The notes under the pieces are model-generated. The model saw only the letters and a program-made list of their open reading frames with translations. It was not told the DNA's origin and ran no database searches. A program made the translations under genes and the position numbers. 64,000 nt of DNA from DAIRDK01 sp035403225 (lineage in GTDB: Bacteria; Bacteroidota; Bacteroidia; Bacteroidales; FEN-979): positions 52,429-116,428 of the forward strand of contig DAONET010000005.1 of assembly GCA_035403225.1 (NCBI GenBank), read 5' to 3'. Positions 7,809 to 16,564 of the stretch are shown piece after piece; positions within the stretch are counted from its first letter, which is position 1; each line of letters opens with the position of its first letter.

Positions 7809-9206
7809 ATGAAGAACAAATATGTCGACCTGATTTCTCAAACCTTTGATTTTCCGCAAGATGAATTCAAAGTGATTGAAAATGAGCTTTATTTCCATGA
7901 TGTACCCCTGATGGATATCATCAAACAATACGGTACGCCTGTGAAAATCAATTATTTACCAAGAATCAGCCAACAAATACAAAAGGCCAAAAGACTCTTC
8001 AATGTGGCTATGGCCAAGGTCGATTATCAGGGAGATTATAACTACTGCTACTGTACCAAATCCTCCCATTTTAGTTTCGTGATGGAGGAGGTACTTAAGA
8101 ACGATGTTCACCTCGAGACATCATCGGCTTTCGATATCCCGATCATAGAGAACTTGTACGAACGGGGATTGCTGGGTAAGGATCGCTATATCATTTGTAA
8201 CGGTTTTAAACGTCCAATGTACACCGAATTCATTGTTAAGTTATTGAATGATGGCTTTATAAACTTGTGCCCTGTCCTCGATAACCTCTTCGAACTTAAC
8301 CTGCTTCAACAAGGACTCAATACCCCCAATAAGGTGAAAATCGGAATGAGAATCGCTTCGGAAGAAGAACCTAAATTCGATTTTTATACCTCACGCCTGG
8401 GGATCAGAACCAACGACATCATCCCATACTATATTAAAGAAATCAAAGATAATCCGCACTTTGAACTCAAAATCCTTCATTTCTTTATCAATACCGGGAT
8501 TAAAGACACCGCCTATTACTGGAATGAACTCAATAAAAGTGTGAATATCTACTGCGAATTGAAAAAGATCTGCCCTGAACTTACCGGCCTGAATATCGGC
8601 GGCGGATTCCCCATCAAAAACAACTTGTCATTCTCCTACGATTATGAATACATGGCCGAAGAGATCGTCGCGCAGATCAAAGCACAATGCGAACGGAACG
8701 ATGTGCCCGAACCGGATATCTTTACTGAATTCGGATCATTCACGGTAGGAGAGAGCGGAGCCATCCTCTTTTCCATCATCGACCAGAAAAGGCAAAATGA
8801 CCGTGAGGTGTGGAACATGATCGACAGCTCCTTTATGAACACGCTTCCCGATACGTGGGCCATTCAGCAAAAATTCATCCTTCTGGCCATCAATAAATGG
8901 GATATTGAATACGAAAGGGTCTTCCTGGGAGGACTTACCTGCGACAGCGAAGACTACTACAACAGCGAAGAACATTCCAACGCGGTGTTTCTCCCGAAAC
9001 CGGAAGGCGAAGAACCACTGTACATCGGCATGTTCCATACCGGCGCTTATCAGGATTCCATCAGCGGATACGGTGGTATCCAGCACTGCCTCATCCCGGG
9101 GCCCAAACATGTGCTGATCGACATCGATGAAAACGGCGAGTACTATACCAAACTTTTCTCGAAGGAACAAAGCTATAAATCGATGCTCAAGATCCTCGGT
9201 TATTGA
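7809..9206 (+). CDS. speA: Arginine decarboxylase-like PLP enzyme (fold type III), Bacteroidota form
   Basis: This 465-residue protein belongs to the alanine-racemase-fold PLP decarboxylases and is closest to biosynthetic arginine decarboxylase, which turns arginine into agmatine for polyamine synthesis. The PLP lysine is probably K84 in CYCTKSSH; IICNGFK is at 128-134, GGG at 264-266, the Cys-Asp loop TCDSED at 377-382 and TGAYQ at 411-415. Two PLP-contact motifs of E. coli SpeA differ: HFHLGSQ reads HFFINTG (224-230) and TESGR reads TEFGS (306-310). It is much shorter than E. coli SpeA (about 658 residues). The DHS-like gene follows 70 bp downstream, supporting a polyamine role. The substrate could be another basic amino acid or a carboxylated polyamine. 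The gene symbol follows usage for the family and is not proof of activity. Confidence 0.82.
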   Translation: MKNKYVDLISQTFDFPQDEFKVIENELYFHDVPLMDIIKQYGTPVKINYLPRISQQIQKAKRLFNVAMAKVDYQGDYNYCYCTKSSHFSFVMEEVLKNDVHLETSSAFDIPIIENLYERGLLGKDRYIICNGFKRPMYTEFIVKLLNDGFINLCPVLDNLFELNLLQQGLNTPNKVKIGMRIASEEEPKFDFYTSRLGIRTNDIIPYYIKEIKDNPHFELKILHFFINTGIKDTAYYWNELNKSVNIYCELKKICPELTGLNIGGGFPIKNNLSFSYDYEYMAEEIVAQIKAQCERNDVPEPDIFTEFGSFTVGESGAILFSIIDQKRQNDREVWNMIDSSFMNTLPDTWAIQQKFILLAINKWDIEYERVFLGGLTCDSEDYYNSEEHSNAVFLPKPEGEEPLYIGMFHTGAYQDSISGYGGIQHCLIPGPKHVLIDIDENGEYYTKLFSKEQSYKSMLKILGY

Positions 9207-9229
9207 AACCGGTAACGCTAAGATTTATG

Positions 9230-9237
9230 TATCTTCG
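9230..9237 (+). promoter_or_regulatory. Possible -7 box TATCTTCG before the DHS-like gene
   Basis: Seven of eight positions match TAnnTTTG, 39 nt before the ATG at 9277. It may give the DHS-like gene its own transcript in addition to read-through from the decarboxylase gene. Confidence 0.3.
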
Positions 9238-9276
9238 TGACTTCAAAATAAAATCACCGATAAATAATTTAATTGT

Positions 9277-10305
9277 ATGAGTCCTAAACACAAGAAACCC
9301 CTGCTGAAAGAAGAGATCAGGCATTTTGATATCAAGGCCGTCGATTCAACGCCGATTATTGATGCCATGAGAGATATGTCGTTCACCTCGCGTGATACCG
9401 CCGTGGCGGCCGACATCTTCAACCGCATGATCAAAGATAAAGGCTGTACCATTTTCCTGACCATCGCCGGGAGCACCAGCGCCGCCGGCTGTATGCAGGT
9501 GTATGTTGACCTGGTGAAAAACAATATGGTAGATGCCGTGATCGCTACCGGCGCATCCATCGTTGACATGGATTTCTTCGAAGCCCTTGGATTCAAACAT
9601 TACAAAGGCACCCCTTACGCCGATGACAAAATGCTCCGCGATAACTATATCGACCGGATCTACGATACCTATATCGATGAAGAAGAACTCCAGGTATGTG
9701 ATATGACAGTCAACAAGATCGCAGAAACCCTGGAACCGCGGCCTTATTCATCCCGTGAGTTCATCCGTGAAATGGGACGTTATCTGACGAAACATTCCAA
9801 AAAGAAAGATTCCCTGGTGCAGGCTTGCTTCGAACACAATGTGCCCATTTTTTGCCCGGCCTTTACCGACAGCAGCGCTGGTTTCGGACTGGTGAAGCAC
9901 GAGTGGGAACATCCCGAAAAGCATGTTTCGATCGACTCTGTGAAAGATTTCCTCGAACTGACCAAAATCAAGATGGCGGCCAAAACCTCCGGTTTGTTAA
10001 TGATCGGCGGTGGCGTTCCGAAGAACTTTATCCAGGATACGGTTATCTGTGCCGAAATGCTTGGTAAAGACGTTCCGATGCATAAATATGCCATTCAGAT
10101 CACCGTGGCCGATGTCCGCGATGGCGCCTGCTCCAGTTCAACCCTGAAAGAAGCTTCTTCCTGGGGGAAGGTGGAAACAACGTACGAAAAGATGGTGTAT
10201 GCGGAAGCTACGACCGTTATCCCGCTTATCGCAAGCTACGTCTATCACAAAGGTGACTGGAAAAATCGTCAGAAGTACGAATGGACCAAACTGCTGGATG
10301 CCTGA
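9277..10305 (+). CDS. Deoxyhypusine synthase-like polyamine aminobutyltransferase
   Basis: This 342-residue protein is a full-length member of the deoxyhypusine synthase (DHS) family, NAD-dependent enzymes that move a 4-aminobutyl group from spermidine or a related amine to an acceptor lysine or amine. The covalent-intermediate lysine is present as K298 in EASSWGKV, and the NAD-binding segments TIAGSTSAAG (62-71), VPIFCPAFTD (189-198) and GGG (244-246) are visible. The His pair of eukaryotic DHS after GGGVxK is replaced by Asn-Phe (GGGVPKNF, 244-251). Bacteria lack eIF5A, and several bacterial homologues make homospermidine, so a small-molecule acceptor is more likely than hypusine formation. 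The decarboxylase gene upstream suggests agmatine or putrescine as substrate; that is inference. Confidence 0.85.
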   Translation: MSPKHKKPLLKEEIRHFDIKAVDSTPIIDAMRDMSFTSRDTAVAADIFNRMIKDKGCTIFLTIAGSTSAAGCMQVYVDLVKNNMVDAVIATGASIVDMDFFEALGFKHYKGTPYADDKMLRDNYIDRIYDTYIDEEELQVCDMTVNKIAETLEPRPYSSREFIREMGRYLTKHSKKKDSLVQACFEHNVPIFCPAFTDSSAGFGLVKHEWEHPEKHVSIDSVKDFLELTKIKMAAKTSGLLMIGGGVPKNFIQDTVICAEMLGKDVPMHKYAIQITVADVRDGACSSSTLKEASSWGKVETTYEKMVYAEATTVIPLIASYVYHKGDWKNRQKYEWTKLLDA

Positions 10306-10328
10306 ATCAAGGCGCCGGAAAAGTCTTC

Positions 10329-11696
10329 TTAGTATTTAAGCCACTTCCATAATTCCCGGTACCCGACTTTCTTGCCGTACATCAGGATGCCGGTCCGGTA
10401 TATCTTTGCTGCCATCCAGGTGGCTCCGATGAATCCCAGGATCAGCAATACCATGGAAAGAGCAAGTTCCCAGTAAGGCACTCCGAAGGGGATCCGCATC
10501 ATCATCACTACCGGTGAGGTGAATGGGATGATCGACAGCCAGAAAGCGACAGGCCCGGTCGGATCCTGGAGGATAAACTGCGACAGGACCATGGACAGCA
10601 GAAGTGGAACGGTGATGGGCATCATGAATTGTTGGGTGTCGGCTTCACTGTCGACGGCCCCGCCGATAGCGGCAAAGAACGCTGCATACAGCAGATATCC
10701 GAAGAGGAAGAAGAAAAGGAACGACCCGAGCATCACCGGGAAGTTGATGCTGCTGATGGCATCGAACACTTCGTTCACACCATCCTGAGGGGCTTGTTTC
10801 TGTATAAGGGCAGTGGCGGCAGCCGGATCCAGCGCATTAGGCTGTCCGGAGACTTGCTCCGTGGCGGGCGCCTTTATGTTTTTGGCAGCCGTCATGGGTG
10901 TCACGACAGCGGTGATGATCACGAAAGTCAACACCACCCACAGCAGAAACTGCGTCAGTCCCACCAGGGCTACGCCGATCACTTTCCCCATCATCAGCTG
11001 GAATGGCTTCACCGAGGAGATGATCACTTCGACGATACGGCTGGTTTTCTCTTCAATGACGCCTCGCATCACCTGAGAACCGAACATAAAGATGAACATG
11101 TAAATCAGGATGCCGGCGAAAATGCCTGCCACCATGCTGACTTCCGTGTAGCTTTTTTCTTCATTGCCTTTTTCGTCAATTTTCATGGTGCTGACATCCA
11201 CCGTTGTTTTGATGGAGCGCAGGATATCGTCCACGTTGACGGGTGTGTCGCTGCCCTGGCGGAGATCGTTCAGGCGCGCCTGCAGCTTCATGTCTTCAAG
11301 TTGCTTGGTCATCACCCGGTCGATGTAACTCTTCACGTTCAGGTTCACCTGTCCCTCTGAATATAAAATGGCATTCGTCGGCAGAGCCACCTCTGTCTTC
11401 GGGATCACCAGCAGGGCATAATCTCCGCTTTTCCGGAAATTGTCCTTGGCGGCGTTGACATCACTCACCAGGTAATGAAAACGGATGTTATCGGTATCTT
11501 TGAATTTCTCGAAGAAGATCCCGGTCTGATCGATGACGGCTACCGTCTTCATTTCGTTGGAATTCATCGAAAGCCAGATGGGGACGATCATCAGGGCAGC
11601 CAGCAGGACCGGCCCCAGAATGGTCATGACAATAAAAGATTTTTTCTTGACCCTGGTCAGGTATTCACGCTGAATGATAAGCCAGATTTTTTGCAT
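10329..11696 (-). CDS. ABC-2 type transporter permease (NatB-like)
   Basis: A 455-residue inner-membrane protein: one N-terminal membrane helix (about 20-42), a soluble region of about 140 residues, and a block of helices from about 185 to 440. The TSRIVEVIISSVKPFQLMMG stretch after the second helix is typical of ABC-2 permeases of the NatB/YhaP group. It starts 7 bp after the ATPase gene and is surely its membrane partner. The substrate is unknown; relatives export sodium ions or drugs. It ends 23 bp from the convergent DHS-like gene with no visible terminator. Confidence 0.88.
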   Translation of the reverse strand: MQKIWLIIQREYLTRVKKKSFIVMTILGPVLLAALMIVPIWLSMNSNEMKTVAVIDQTGIFFEKFKDTDNIRFHYLVSDVNAAKDNFRKSGDYALLVIPKTEVALPTNAILYSEGQVNLNVKSYIDRVMTKQLEDMKLQARLNDLRQGSDTPVNVDDILRSIKTTVDVSTMKIDEKGNEEKSYTEVSMVAGIFAGILIYMFIFMFGSQVMRGVIEEKTSRIVEVIISSVKPFQLMMGKVIGVALVGLTQFLLWVVLTFVIITAVVTPMTAAKNIKAPATEQVSGQPNALDPAAATALIQKQAPQDGVNEVFDAISSINFPVMLGSFLFFFLFGYLLYAAFFAAIGGAVDSEADTQQFMMPITVPLLLSMVLSQFILQDPTGPVAFWLSIIPFTSPVVMMMRIPFGVPYWELALSMVLLILGFIGATWMAAKIYRTGILMYGKKVGYRELWKWLKY

Positions 11697-11703
11697 AGGA
11701 GGA

Positions 11704-12645
11704 TCAGTTTGCGTGGATCGTATCAGTGGGTGATTCTTCCGTAACGGTTCGAATGAAGATATCGTTCATGCTGGGGATGATCTCATTAAGACCGTGAACG
11801 GAGATATAAGGGATCAGCCGGTTCAGCAAGTCGTTGGGAGTGGAACCTTTCGGAAGCCGTATGGTGGCGGTCCGGAGTTCACCTTCCGTTTCTGTTCCGG
11901 TGAGTTCGAAATCAGGAGGGAGGAATGTTTTGAGATCTCCGTCGAACGAGTTATACCTGATCTCGAAGGTGTTGGTCTTGAATCTCTTTTTGATCTCCCG
12001 GACATTTCCGTCAAGGATGGTCCTGGAATGGTTGATCAGCGCGATGTGGTCACAGAGTTCTTCTACGGAAGCCATGTTATGGGTGGAGAAGATGATGGTA
12101 GCGCCATTTTTTTTGAGGTTCAGGATTTCTTCTTTCAGCAGGTTGACGTTGATGGGGTCAAATCCGCTGAAGGGCTCGTCAAAGATGAGCAACCGGGGTT
12201 CATGCAGGATGGTCACGATGAACTGGACCTTCTGCTGCATCCCTTTCGAGAGTTCTTCCACCTTCCGGTTCCACCAGCCCATGATCTCGAAATTGGAAAA
12301 CCAGAACCTGAGTCGTTTCTCTGCCTCTGCCTTGGAAAGTCCTTTGAGTCTTGCCAGGTAGATGGCCTGTTCGCCCACGTTCATCTTTTTGTACAGACCT
12401 CTTTCTTCAGGCAGGTAACCGATCCTGGCGATGTCGTCAGGGGTGAGTGGTTTCCCGTTAAAGAAGATCTCTCCTTCATCGGGAGCGATGATCTGGTTGA
12501 TAATGCGGATGAAGGTTGTTTTCCCGGCGCCGTTGGGGCCCAGCAATCCGAAGATGCTGTTGTCGGGGATCCGGATCGTCACCCGGTCAAGGGCTTTGTG
12601 TGCTGCGTATTGTTTTGAAATATTGACTGCAGATAGAAGCTCCAT
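11704..12645 (-). CDS. ABC transporter ATP-binding protein (NatA-like)
   Basis: A 313-residue ATPase that drives the adjacent ABC-2 permease. Walker A GPNGAGKTT is at about 36-44, the signature LSKGMQQK at about 134-141, and Walker B LLIFDEPFSGFDP at about 153-165, with the H-loop in STHNMAS near 190. The C-terminal 100 residues carry the DUF4162-like extension common in NatA-type ATPases. The gene lies 29 bp downstream of dnaJ on the same strand, so the exporter may be transcribed with the chaperone genes. Confidence 0.9.
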   Translation of the reverse strand: MELLSAVNISKQYAAHKALDRVTIRIPDNSIFGLLGPNGAGKTTFIRIINQIIAPDEGEIFFNGKPLTPDDIARIGYLPEERGLYKKMNVGEQAIYLARLKGLSKAEAEKRLRFWFSNFEIMGWWNRKVEELSKGMQQKVQFIVTILHEPRLLIFDEPFSGFDPINVNLLKEEILNLKKNGATIIFSTHNMASVEELCDHIALINHSRTILDGNVREIKKRFKTNTFEIRYNSFDGDLKTFLPPDFELTGTETEGELRTATIRLPKGSTPNDLLNRLIPYISVHGLNEIIPSMNDIFIRTVTEESPTDTIHAN

Positions 12646-12674
12646 TCAATGGGGTTTTATACAACAACGTCAGA

Positions 12675-13844
12675 TTACTCAAAATAGTTCCTCATCCGGT
12701 GAAAGATGCCTTTTTCTTTTTCGGAGGCAGAAGGGTGGAAATTCGGAGCTTCGGCCAGTTTCGAAATGATGGCTTTTTCTTCTTTCGAGAGGTTTTTCGG
12801 GGTCCAGACGATGATGGATACCAGTAGGTCGCCCCTGCCTTCGTAGGCATTGACGCTGGGTAATCCTTTTCCCCGGAGCCGTAATACTTTCCCGCTTTGG
12901 GTGCCTGGTTCCACTTTGACTTTAGCTTTTCCATCGAGTGTAGGTACTTCAATGGTCAGGCCAAGGGCGGCTTGCGGGAAACTCAGGTATTGCTCGTAAA
13001 GGAGGTCATTTCCGTCGCGCTCCAGCTCTGCGTGTTTCAGCTCTTCGATCTGAACCATGAGGTCGCCGGGAATCCCGCCGCGGGCGGCGGCATTGCCTTT
13101 GCCGTTGATCGAGAGTTGCATCCCTTCGGCTACGCCGGCGGGGATTTTGATCGTCATCACCTCTTCGCCCTTGATCACGCCGTTCCCGGCACAACTGTTG
13201 CATTTTTCGGTGATCACTTTGCCTTCACCACCGCAGTTGGGACAGGCGGTGGTCGTTTGCATTTGCCCGAGGAACGTCGAGGTTACCCGCGTCACTTGTC
13301 CGGAACCGTGACAGGTAGTGCAGGTAGAATAGGAAGAACCACCGCGGGCGCCTGTCCCGTCGCACGTGCTGCAAGGGATGAATTTGTTGACTTTGATCTT
13401 TTTTTCAACGCCGGTGGCAATTTCTTCCAGGGTGAGTTTCACTTTTACGCGGAGGTTCGAGCCCCGGTTTACATGCCGGCCCGATGACCGTCCGCCGCCT
13501 CCGGAGAAGAAGGAACTGAACGGGTCTCCGAAATGACCTCCGAAGATATCGCCGAAATGGCTGAAGATATCTTCCATGGTCATGCCTCCCCCGAAACCTT
13601 GCCCGAATCCGTTTTTCACCCCCTCGTGACCAAACTGGTCATAACGGCGGCGTTTCTCCTGATCCGATAGCACTTCATATGCCTCGGCAGCATCTTTAAA
13701 AAGCTCCTCTGCTTCTTTGTTCCCGGGATTTTTATCAGGATGGTTCTTCAGGGCCTGTTTCCGGTATGCTTTTTTGATCTCATCAGGTGTCGCATTCCGG
13801 TCGACCCCCAGAATTTCGTAATAATCTCTTTTGCCTTGACTCAT
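12675..13844 (-). CDS. dnaJ: Chaperone protein DnaJ
   Basis: The 389-residue Hsp40 co-chaperone delivers unfolded clients to DnaK and stimulates its ATPase. The J domain is at 1-70 with HPD at about 36-38, followed by a G/F-rich linker (about 75-130) and four zinc-binding repeats of the CxxCxGxG type (CSTCDGTG, CTTCHGSG, CPNCGGEG, CNSCAGNG) at about 155-225, then the two C-terminal beta domains. It is complete, a type I DnaJ. It begins 5 bp after grpE; dnaK is not in the window. Confidence 0.97.
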   Translation of the reverse strand: MSQGKRDYYEILGVDRNATPDEIKKAYRKQALKNHPDKNPGNKEAEELFKDAAEAYEVLSDQEKRRRYDQFGHEGVKNGFGQGFGGGMTMEDIFSHFGDIFGGHFGDPFSSFFSGGGGRSSGRHVNRGSNLRVKVKLTLEEIATGVEKKIKVNKFIPCSTCDGTGARGGSSYSTCTTCHGSGQVTRVTSTFLGQMQTTTACPNCGGEGKVITEKCNSCAGNGVIKGEEVMTIKIPAGVAEGMQLSINGKGNAAARGGIPGDLMVQIEELKHAELERDGNDLLYEQYLSFPQAALGLTIEVPTLDGKAKVKVEPGTQSGKVLRLRGKGLPSVNAYEGRGDLLVSIIVWTPKNLSKEEKAIISKLAEAPNFHPSASEKEKGIFHRMRNYFE

Positions 13845-13849
13845 TGCTA

Positions 13850-14449
13850 TTAACTCCCTACTACTACTTTCGAGTACCGTATCACTTTGCCATTCAAGGA
13901 ATATCCTTTCTGGATCTCATCCACGATCTTCCCCTTTAACCCGGGTTCCGGAGCGGGAATGTTGGTGACGGCTTCATGAAAATCGGTGCTAAACTCCTCA
14001 CCAATGGCATTGATTGGTTCAAGCCCGTTTTGTTTCAGGAGGTTTATCAGCTTGTTATAGATCAGTTTTTCACCATCCTGCAAGACAGTGATGGGTGTCT
14101 CCGTCTCGTTGTGTGCTTTAATGGCCCGCTCCATATCGTCGATAACCGGTAGCAACAGGGAGATGATGTCGGCCGAGGCGGTTTTACTAAGTTCGATCCG
14201 CTCCCGGAGGGTTCTTTTCCGGTAATTGTCAAATTCCGAATAAAGACGGAGATATTTGTCATTCAAAGCGGCAATTTCAGCATCTTTTGCTGCCAATTTT
14301 TCAGCAGGAGAATTCTCCGGGGGAGTTATTTTCTGCTCATCCGATGCTTCAGTTTGAGTTTCTCCTTTGTTGATTTCCGGCTTTTCTGTTTCCGGAGCCT
14401 TTGTTTGTGGCTGGTTCTCTTCGTGTTCGTTTTTATGCTTTCCCGTCAT
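13850..14449 (-). CDS. grpE: Nucleotide exchange factor GrpE
   Basis: The 199-residue protein releases ADP from DnaK. The N-terminal 55 residues are charged and disordered (rich in E, K and T); a long coiled coil follows (about 55-110, with LRLYSEFDNYRKRTLRERIE), then the beta-wing head ending in GYSLNGKVIRYSKVVVG. It heads the grpE-dnaJ unit, which runs into the ABC exporter genes. A gap of 91 bp separates it from murA upstream; I see a weak GATATTTG sequence there but no certain promoter. Confidence 0.96.
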   Translation of the reverse strand: MTGKHKNEHEENQPQTKAPETEKPEINKGETQTEASDEQKITPPENSPAEKLAAKDAEIAALNDKYLRLYSEFDNYRKRTLRERIELSKTASADIISLLLPVIDDMERAIKAHNETETPITVLQDGEKLIYNKLINLLKQNGLEPINAIGEEFSTDFHEAVTNIPAPEPGLKGKIVDEIQKGYSLNGKVIRYSKVVVGS

Positions 14450-14540
14450 TTCTTCGTATTCTTTTCGGTAATAATTTCTGAAAGTACTTCAGTACCTGCA
14501 AATATCCTGCCAAATAGGGCAGATGGACAAATTGTCAGGG

Positions 14541-15845
14541 TCAGATTCTGCGGATATCCGCACCCAGACTTCTCAGACGGCTGTCGATATCCTGGTAGCC
14601 TCTGTCAATCTGCTCGATATTGTCGATGATGCTTTTCCCTTCGGCGGAGAGGGCAGCGATAAGGAGTGCGACACCGGCCCTGATGTCGGGGGATGACATC
14701 CTGATGCCGCGCAGGGGAAATTGATGGTCGAGACCGATCACGGTAGCCCGGTGCGGATCGCAAAGAATGATTCTGGCGCCCATATCGATCAGTTTATCGA
14801 CGAAAAACAACCGGCTCTCGAACATCTTCTGGTGGATCAGGACACTCCCTTTGGCCTGGATGGCCACCACCAGCACGATACTGATCAGGTCGGGGGTGAA
14901 ACCGGGCCACGGAGCATCAGCGATGGTCATGATCGAGCCGTCCATGAAGTTCTCGATTTCGTAATGGTCTAATGCCGGTACAACGAGATCATCACCTCTT
15001 CGTTCTGTTTTAATCCCCAACTTGCTGAACACATCGGGGATCAGCCCCAACTGCTGGTAGTTCACATTGCGGATGGTGATCGCTGAGCCGGTCATGGCAG
15101 CCAGCCCAATGAAACTTCCTACTTCAATCATGTCGGAGAGCAGAGTGTGCTCACATCCGTGAAGCTCTTCCACTCCGTCGATGGTGAGGAGGTTGGAACC
15201 AATGCCTTCGATTTTGGCTCCCATCCTGACCAGCATCTGGCTGAGCTGGTAAAGATAAGGTTCACAGGCAGCATTGAAGATCGTCGTCCGTCCTTTCGCC
15301 ATCACAGCAGCCATCAGGATGTTGGCAGTGCCCGTGACAGAAGCTTCGTCAAGAAGCATATAGGTGCCTGTCAGGGAAGAAGCGGTAAATGAATACAGCT
15401 GTTCCTTCGAGTCGTAAGTGCAGCGGGCACCCAGGTTCATCAATCCGCTAAAGTGGGTGTCGAGCCGACGTCGCCCGATTTTATCTCCTCCGGGGAGGAA
15501 GACATATCCTTTCCCATACCTGGCCAGTAGCGGCCCCAGGATCATGATAGAACCCCGCAGGCTGCCAATCTTTTTCTTGAATTCCGGTGTCTTCAGCGAG
15601 TCGGGATCGACGTCGACGGCCTGAAAGGAATAGTCGGAAGGACCTGTTTTTTCCACGACGACTCCGATATCACGCAACAAGCTGATGAGCTTGTTGACAT
15701 CAAGAATATCAGGGACATTGCGGAGGGTCACTTTTTCACGGGTCAGCAGGCAGGCACAGATAACCTGTAATGCCTCATTCTTGGCTCCCTGGGGTGTTAT
15801 CTCCCCGCTGAGCTTTCTGCCCCCGTGTATCTCAAAGGAACTCAC
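14541..15845 (-). CDS. murA: UDP-N-acetylglucosamine 1-carboxyvinyltransferase with Asp at the catalytic Cys position
   Basis: This 434-residue enzyme adds enolpyruvate from PEP to UDP-GlcNAc, the first committed step of peptidoglycan synthesis. QGAKNEAL at 19-26 holds the conserved Lys-Asn pair, and the PEP loop reads PGGDKIGRRRLDTHF, with D121 where E. coli MurA has Cys115, the fosfomycin target. GTG is the start codon (15845-15843). It overlaps the stop codon of the upstream DUF4290 gene in a 4-base GTGA, which indicates translational coupling. Asp at this site is known from actinobacteria and chlamydiae, where the enzyme is active but insensitive to fosfomycin. Confidence 0.96.
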   Translation of the reverse strand: MSSFEIHGGRKLSGEITPQGAKNEALQVICACLLTREKVTLRNVPDILDVNKLISLLRDIGVVVEKTGPSDYSFQAVDVDPDSLKTPEFKKKIGSLRGSIMILGPLLARYGKGYVFLPGGDKIGRRRLDTHFSGLMNLGARCTYDSKEQLYSFTASSLTGTYMLLDEASVTGTANILMAAVMAKGRTTIFNAACEPYLYQLSQMLVRMGAKIEGIGSNLLTIDGVEELHGCEHTLLSDMIEVGSFIGLAAMTGSAITIRNVNYQQLGLIPDVFSKLGIKTERRGDDLVVPALDHYEIENFMDGSIMTIADAPWPGFTPDLISIVLVVAIQAKGSVLIHQKMFESRLFFVDKLIDMGARIILCDPHRATVIGLDHQFPLRGIRMSSPDIRAGVALLIAALSAEGKSIIDNIEQIDRGYQDIDSRLRSLGADIRRI

Positions 15846-16474
15846 TGTGTCTTTTTTCTGGGTCTGAAGTTGGGATTATTTCCGTTACCTTTCGGCCGGA
15901 ACGGTTTTTTGGGTTTATTCCGGCTGAGCAGATCCTGGGTGGAGGTCAGTTTCAGTTCTTCTTTCAGCTTGAGCTGGCCACCTGACAGCATCCGTAAATG
16001 TTCTTCGATCACCTCATCGGTCACCGAGTCGCGGTTCCAGTTCAAATATGATTTCTTCAGCTGAATGGCAATAGCATGCACCAATGCATCTTTTTCAGGC
16101 CCGTCTTCATATTCAGTGGCTTTTTCAATGATCAGCGCGATATTTTTTCCATAATGACGGAAAGCGATTTCCTTGTCATGGTAAGAAATTCTTTCGGGTT
16201 TGGTGCTGAGTGACAGCGGTTCGGGGGGATCAAACGGTGCATCTACATCCAGTTTGAATTCGGAAATAATAAAAAGGTGATCCCACAGCTTGTGTTTGTA
16301 ATCGGCTGAGTCTTTTGACATGGGACTCATCTGGGCCATCGCGTTGACAATGAATTTAGCCGCTTTGGTCCTTTTTTCCCGGTCCTCGATCGTACAGATG
16401 TACCGGATCATTTCCTGGAGATTCCGGCCATATTCACTGATCATCAGCGGACCGCGGGTGGTATTATATTCCAT
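15842..16474 (-). CDS. DUF4290 domain-containing protein
   Basis: A 210-residue cytosolic protein of a Bacteroidota-specific family of unknown function. It begins MEYNTTRGPLMISEYGRNLQ, the typical opening of the family, is mainly helical, and ends in a basic, Pro/Asn-rich tail (from about 184: NKPKKPFRPKGNGNNPNFRP) that could bind RNA or another polyanion. The start at 16474 is chosen because an ATG at 16492 lies in the TATCTTTG box at 16497-16490. Its last codon overlaps the murA start, so it is probably made together with MurA and may serve envelope growth; that role is inferred from context only. Confidence 0.85.
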   Translation of the reverse strand: MEYNTTRGPLMISEYGRNLQEMIRYICTIEDREKRTKAAKFIVNAMAQMSPMSKDSADYKHKLWDHLFIISEFKLDVDAPFDPPEPLSLSTKPERISYHDKEIAFRHYGKNIALIIEKATEYEDGPEKDALVHAIAIQLKKSYLNWNRDSVTDEVIEEHLRMLSGGQLKLKEELKLTSTQDLLSRNKPKKPFRPKGNGNNPNFRPRKKTQ

Positions 16475-16489
16475 TATGCTTGTTTTTTG

Positions 16490-16497
16490 CAAAGATA
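16490..16497 (-). promoter_or_regulatory. -7 box TATCTTTG for DUF4290-murA
   Basis: Exact TAnnTTTG match on the minus strand, 15 nt before the ATG at 16474, with TTG at 16517-16515 (17-nt spacer). Downstream of the helicase gene, so murA expression is not dependent on it. Confidence 0.6.
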
Positions 16498-16564
16498 GTT
16501 AAAAAAAAGATACACAATCTGTTGTTGATTTTATCCCGGCGAGAGCTTTTCTCATTGAACCGGG

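Noticed and set aside
14507..14522. CTGCC/GGCAG inverted repeat between murA and grpE, considered as terminator or heat-shock operator
   Set aside because: Only 5 bp of stem, no T run on either strand, and no match to the CIRCE operator that I know.
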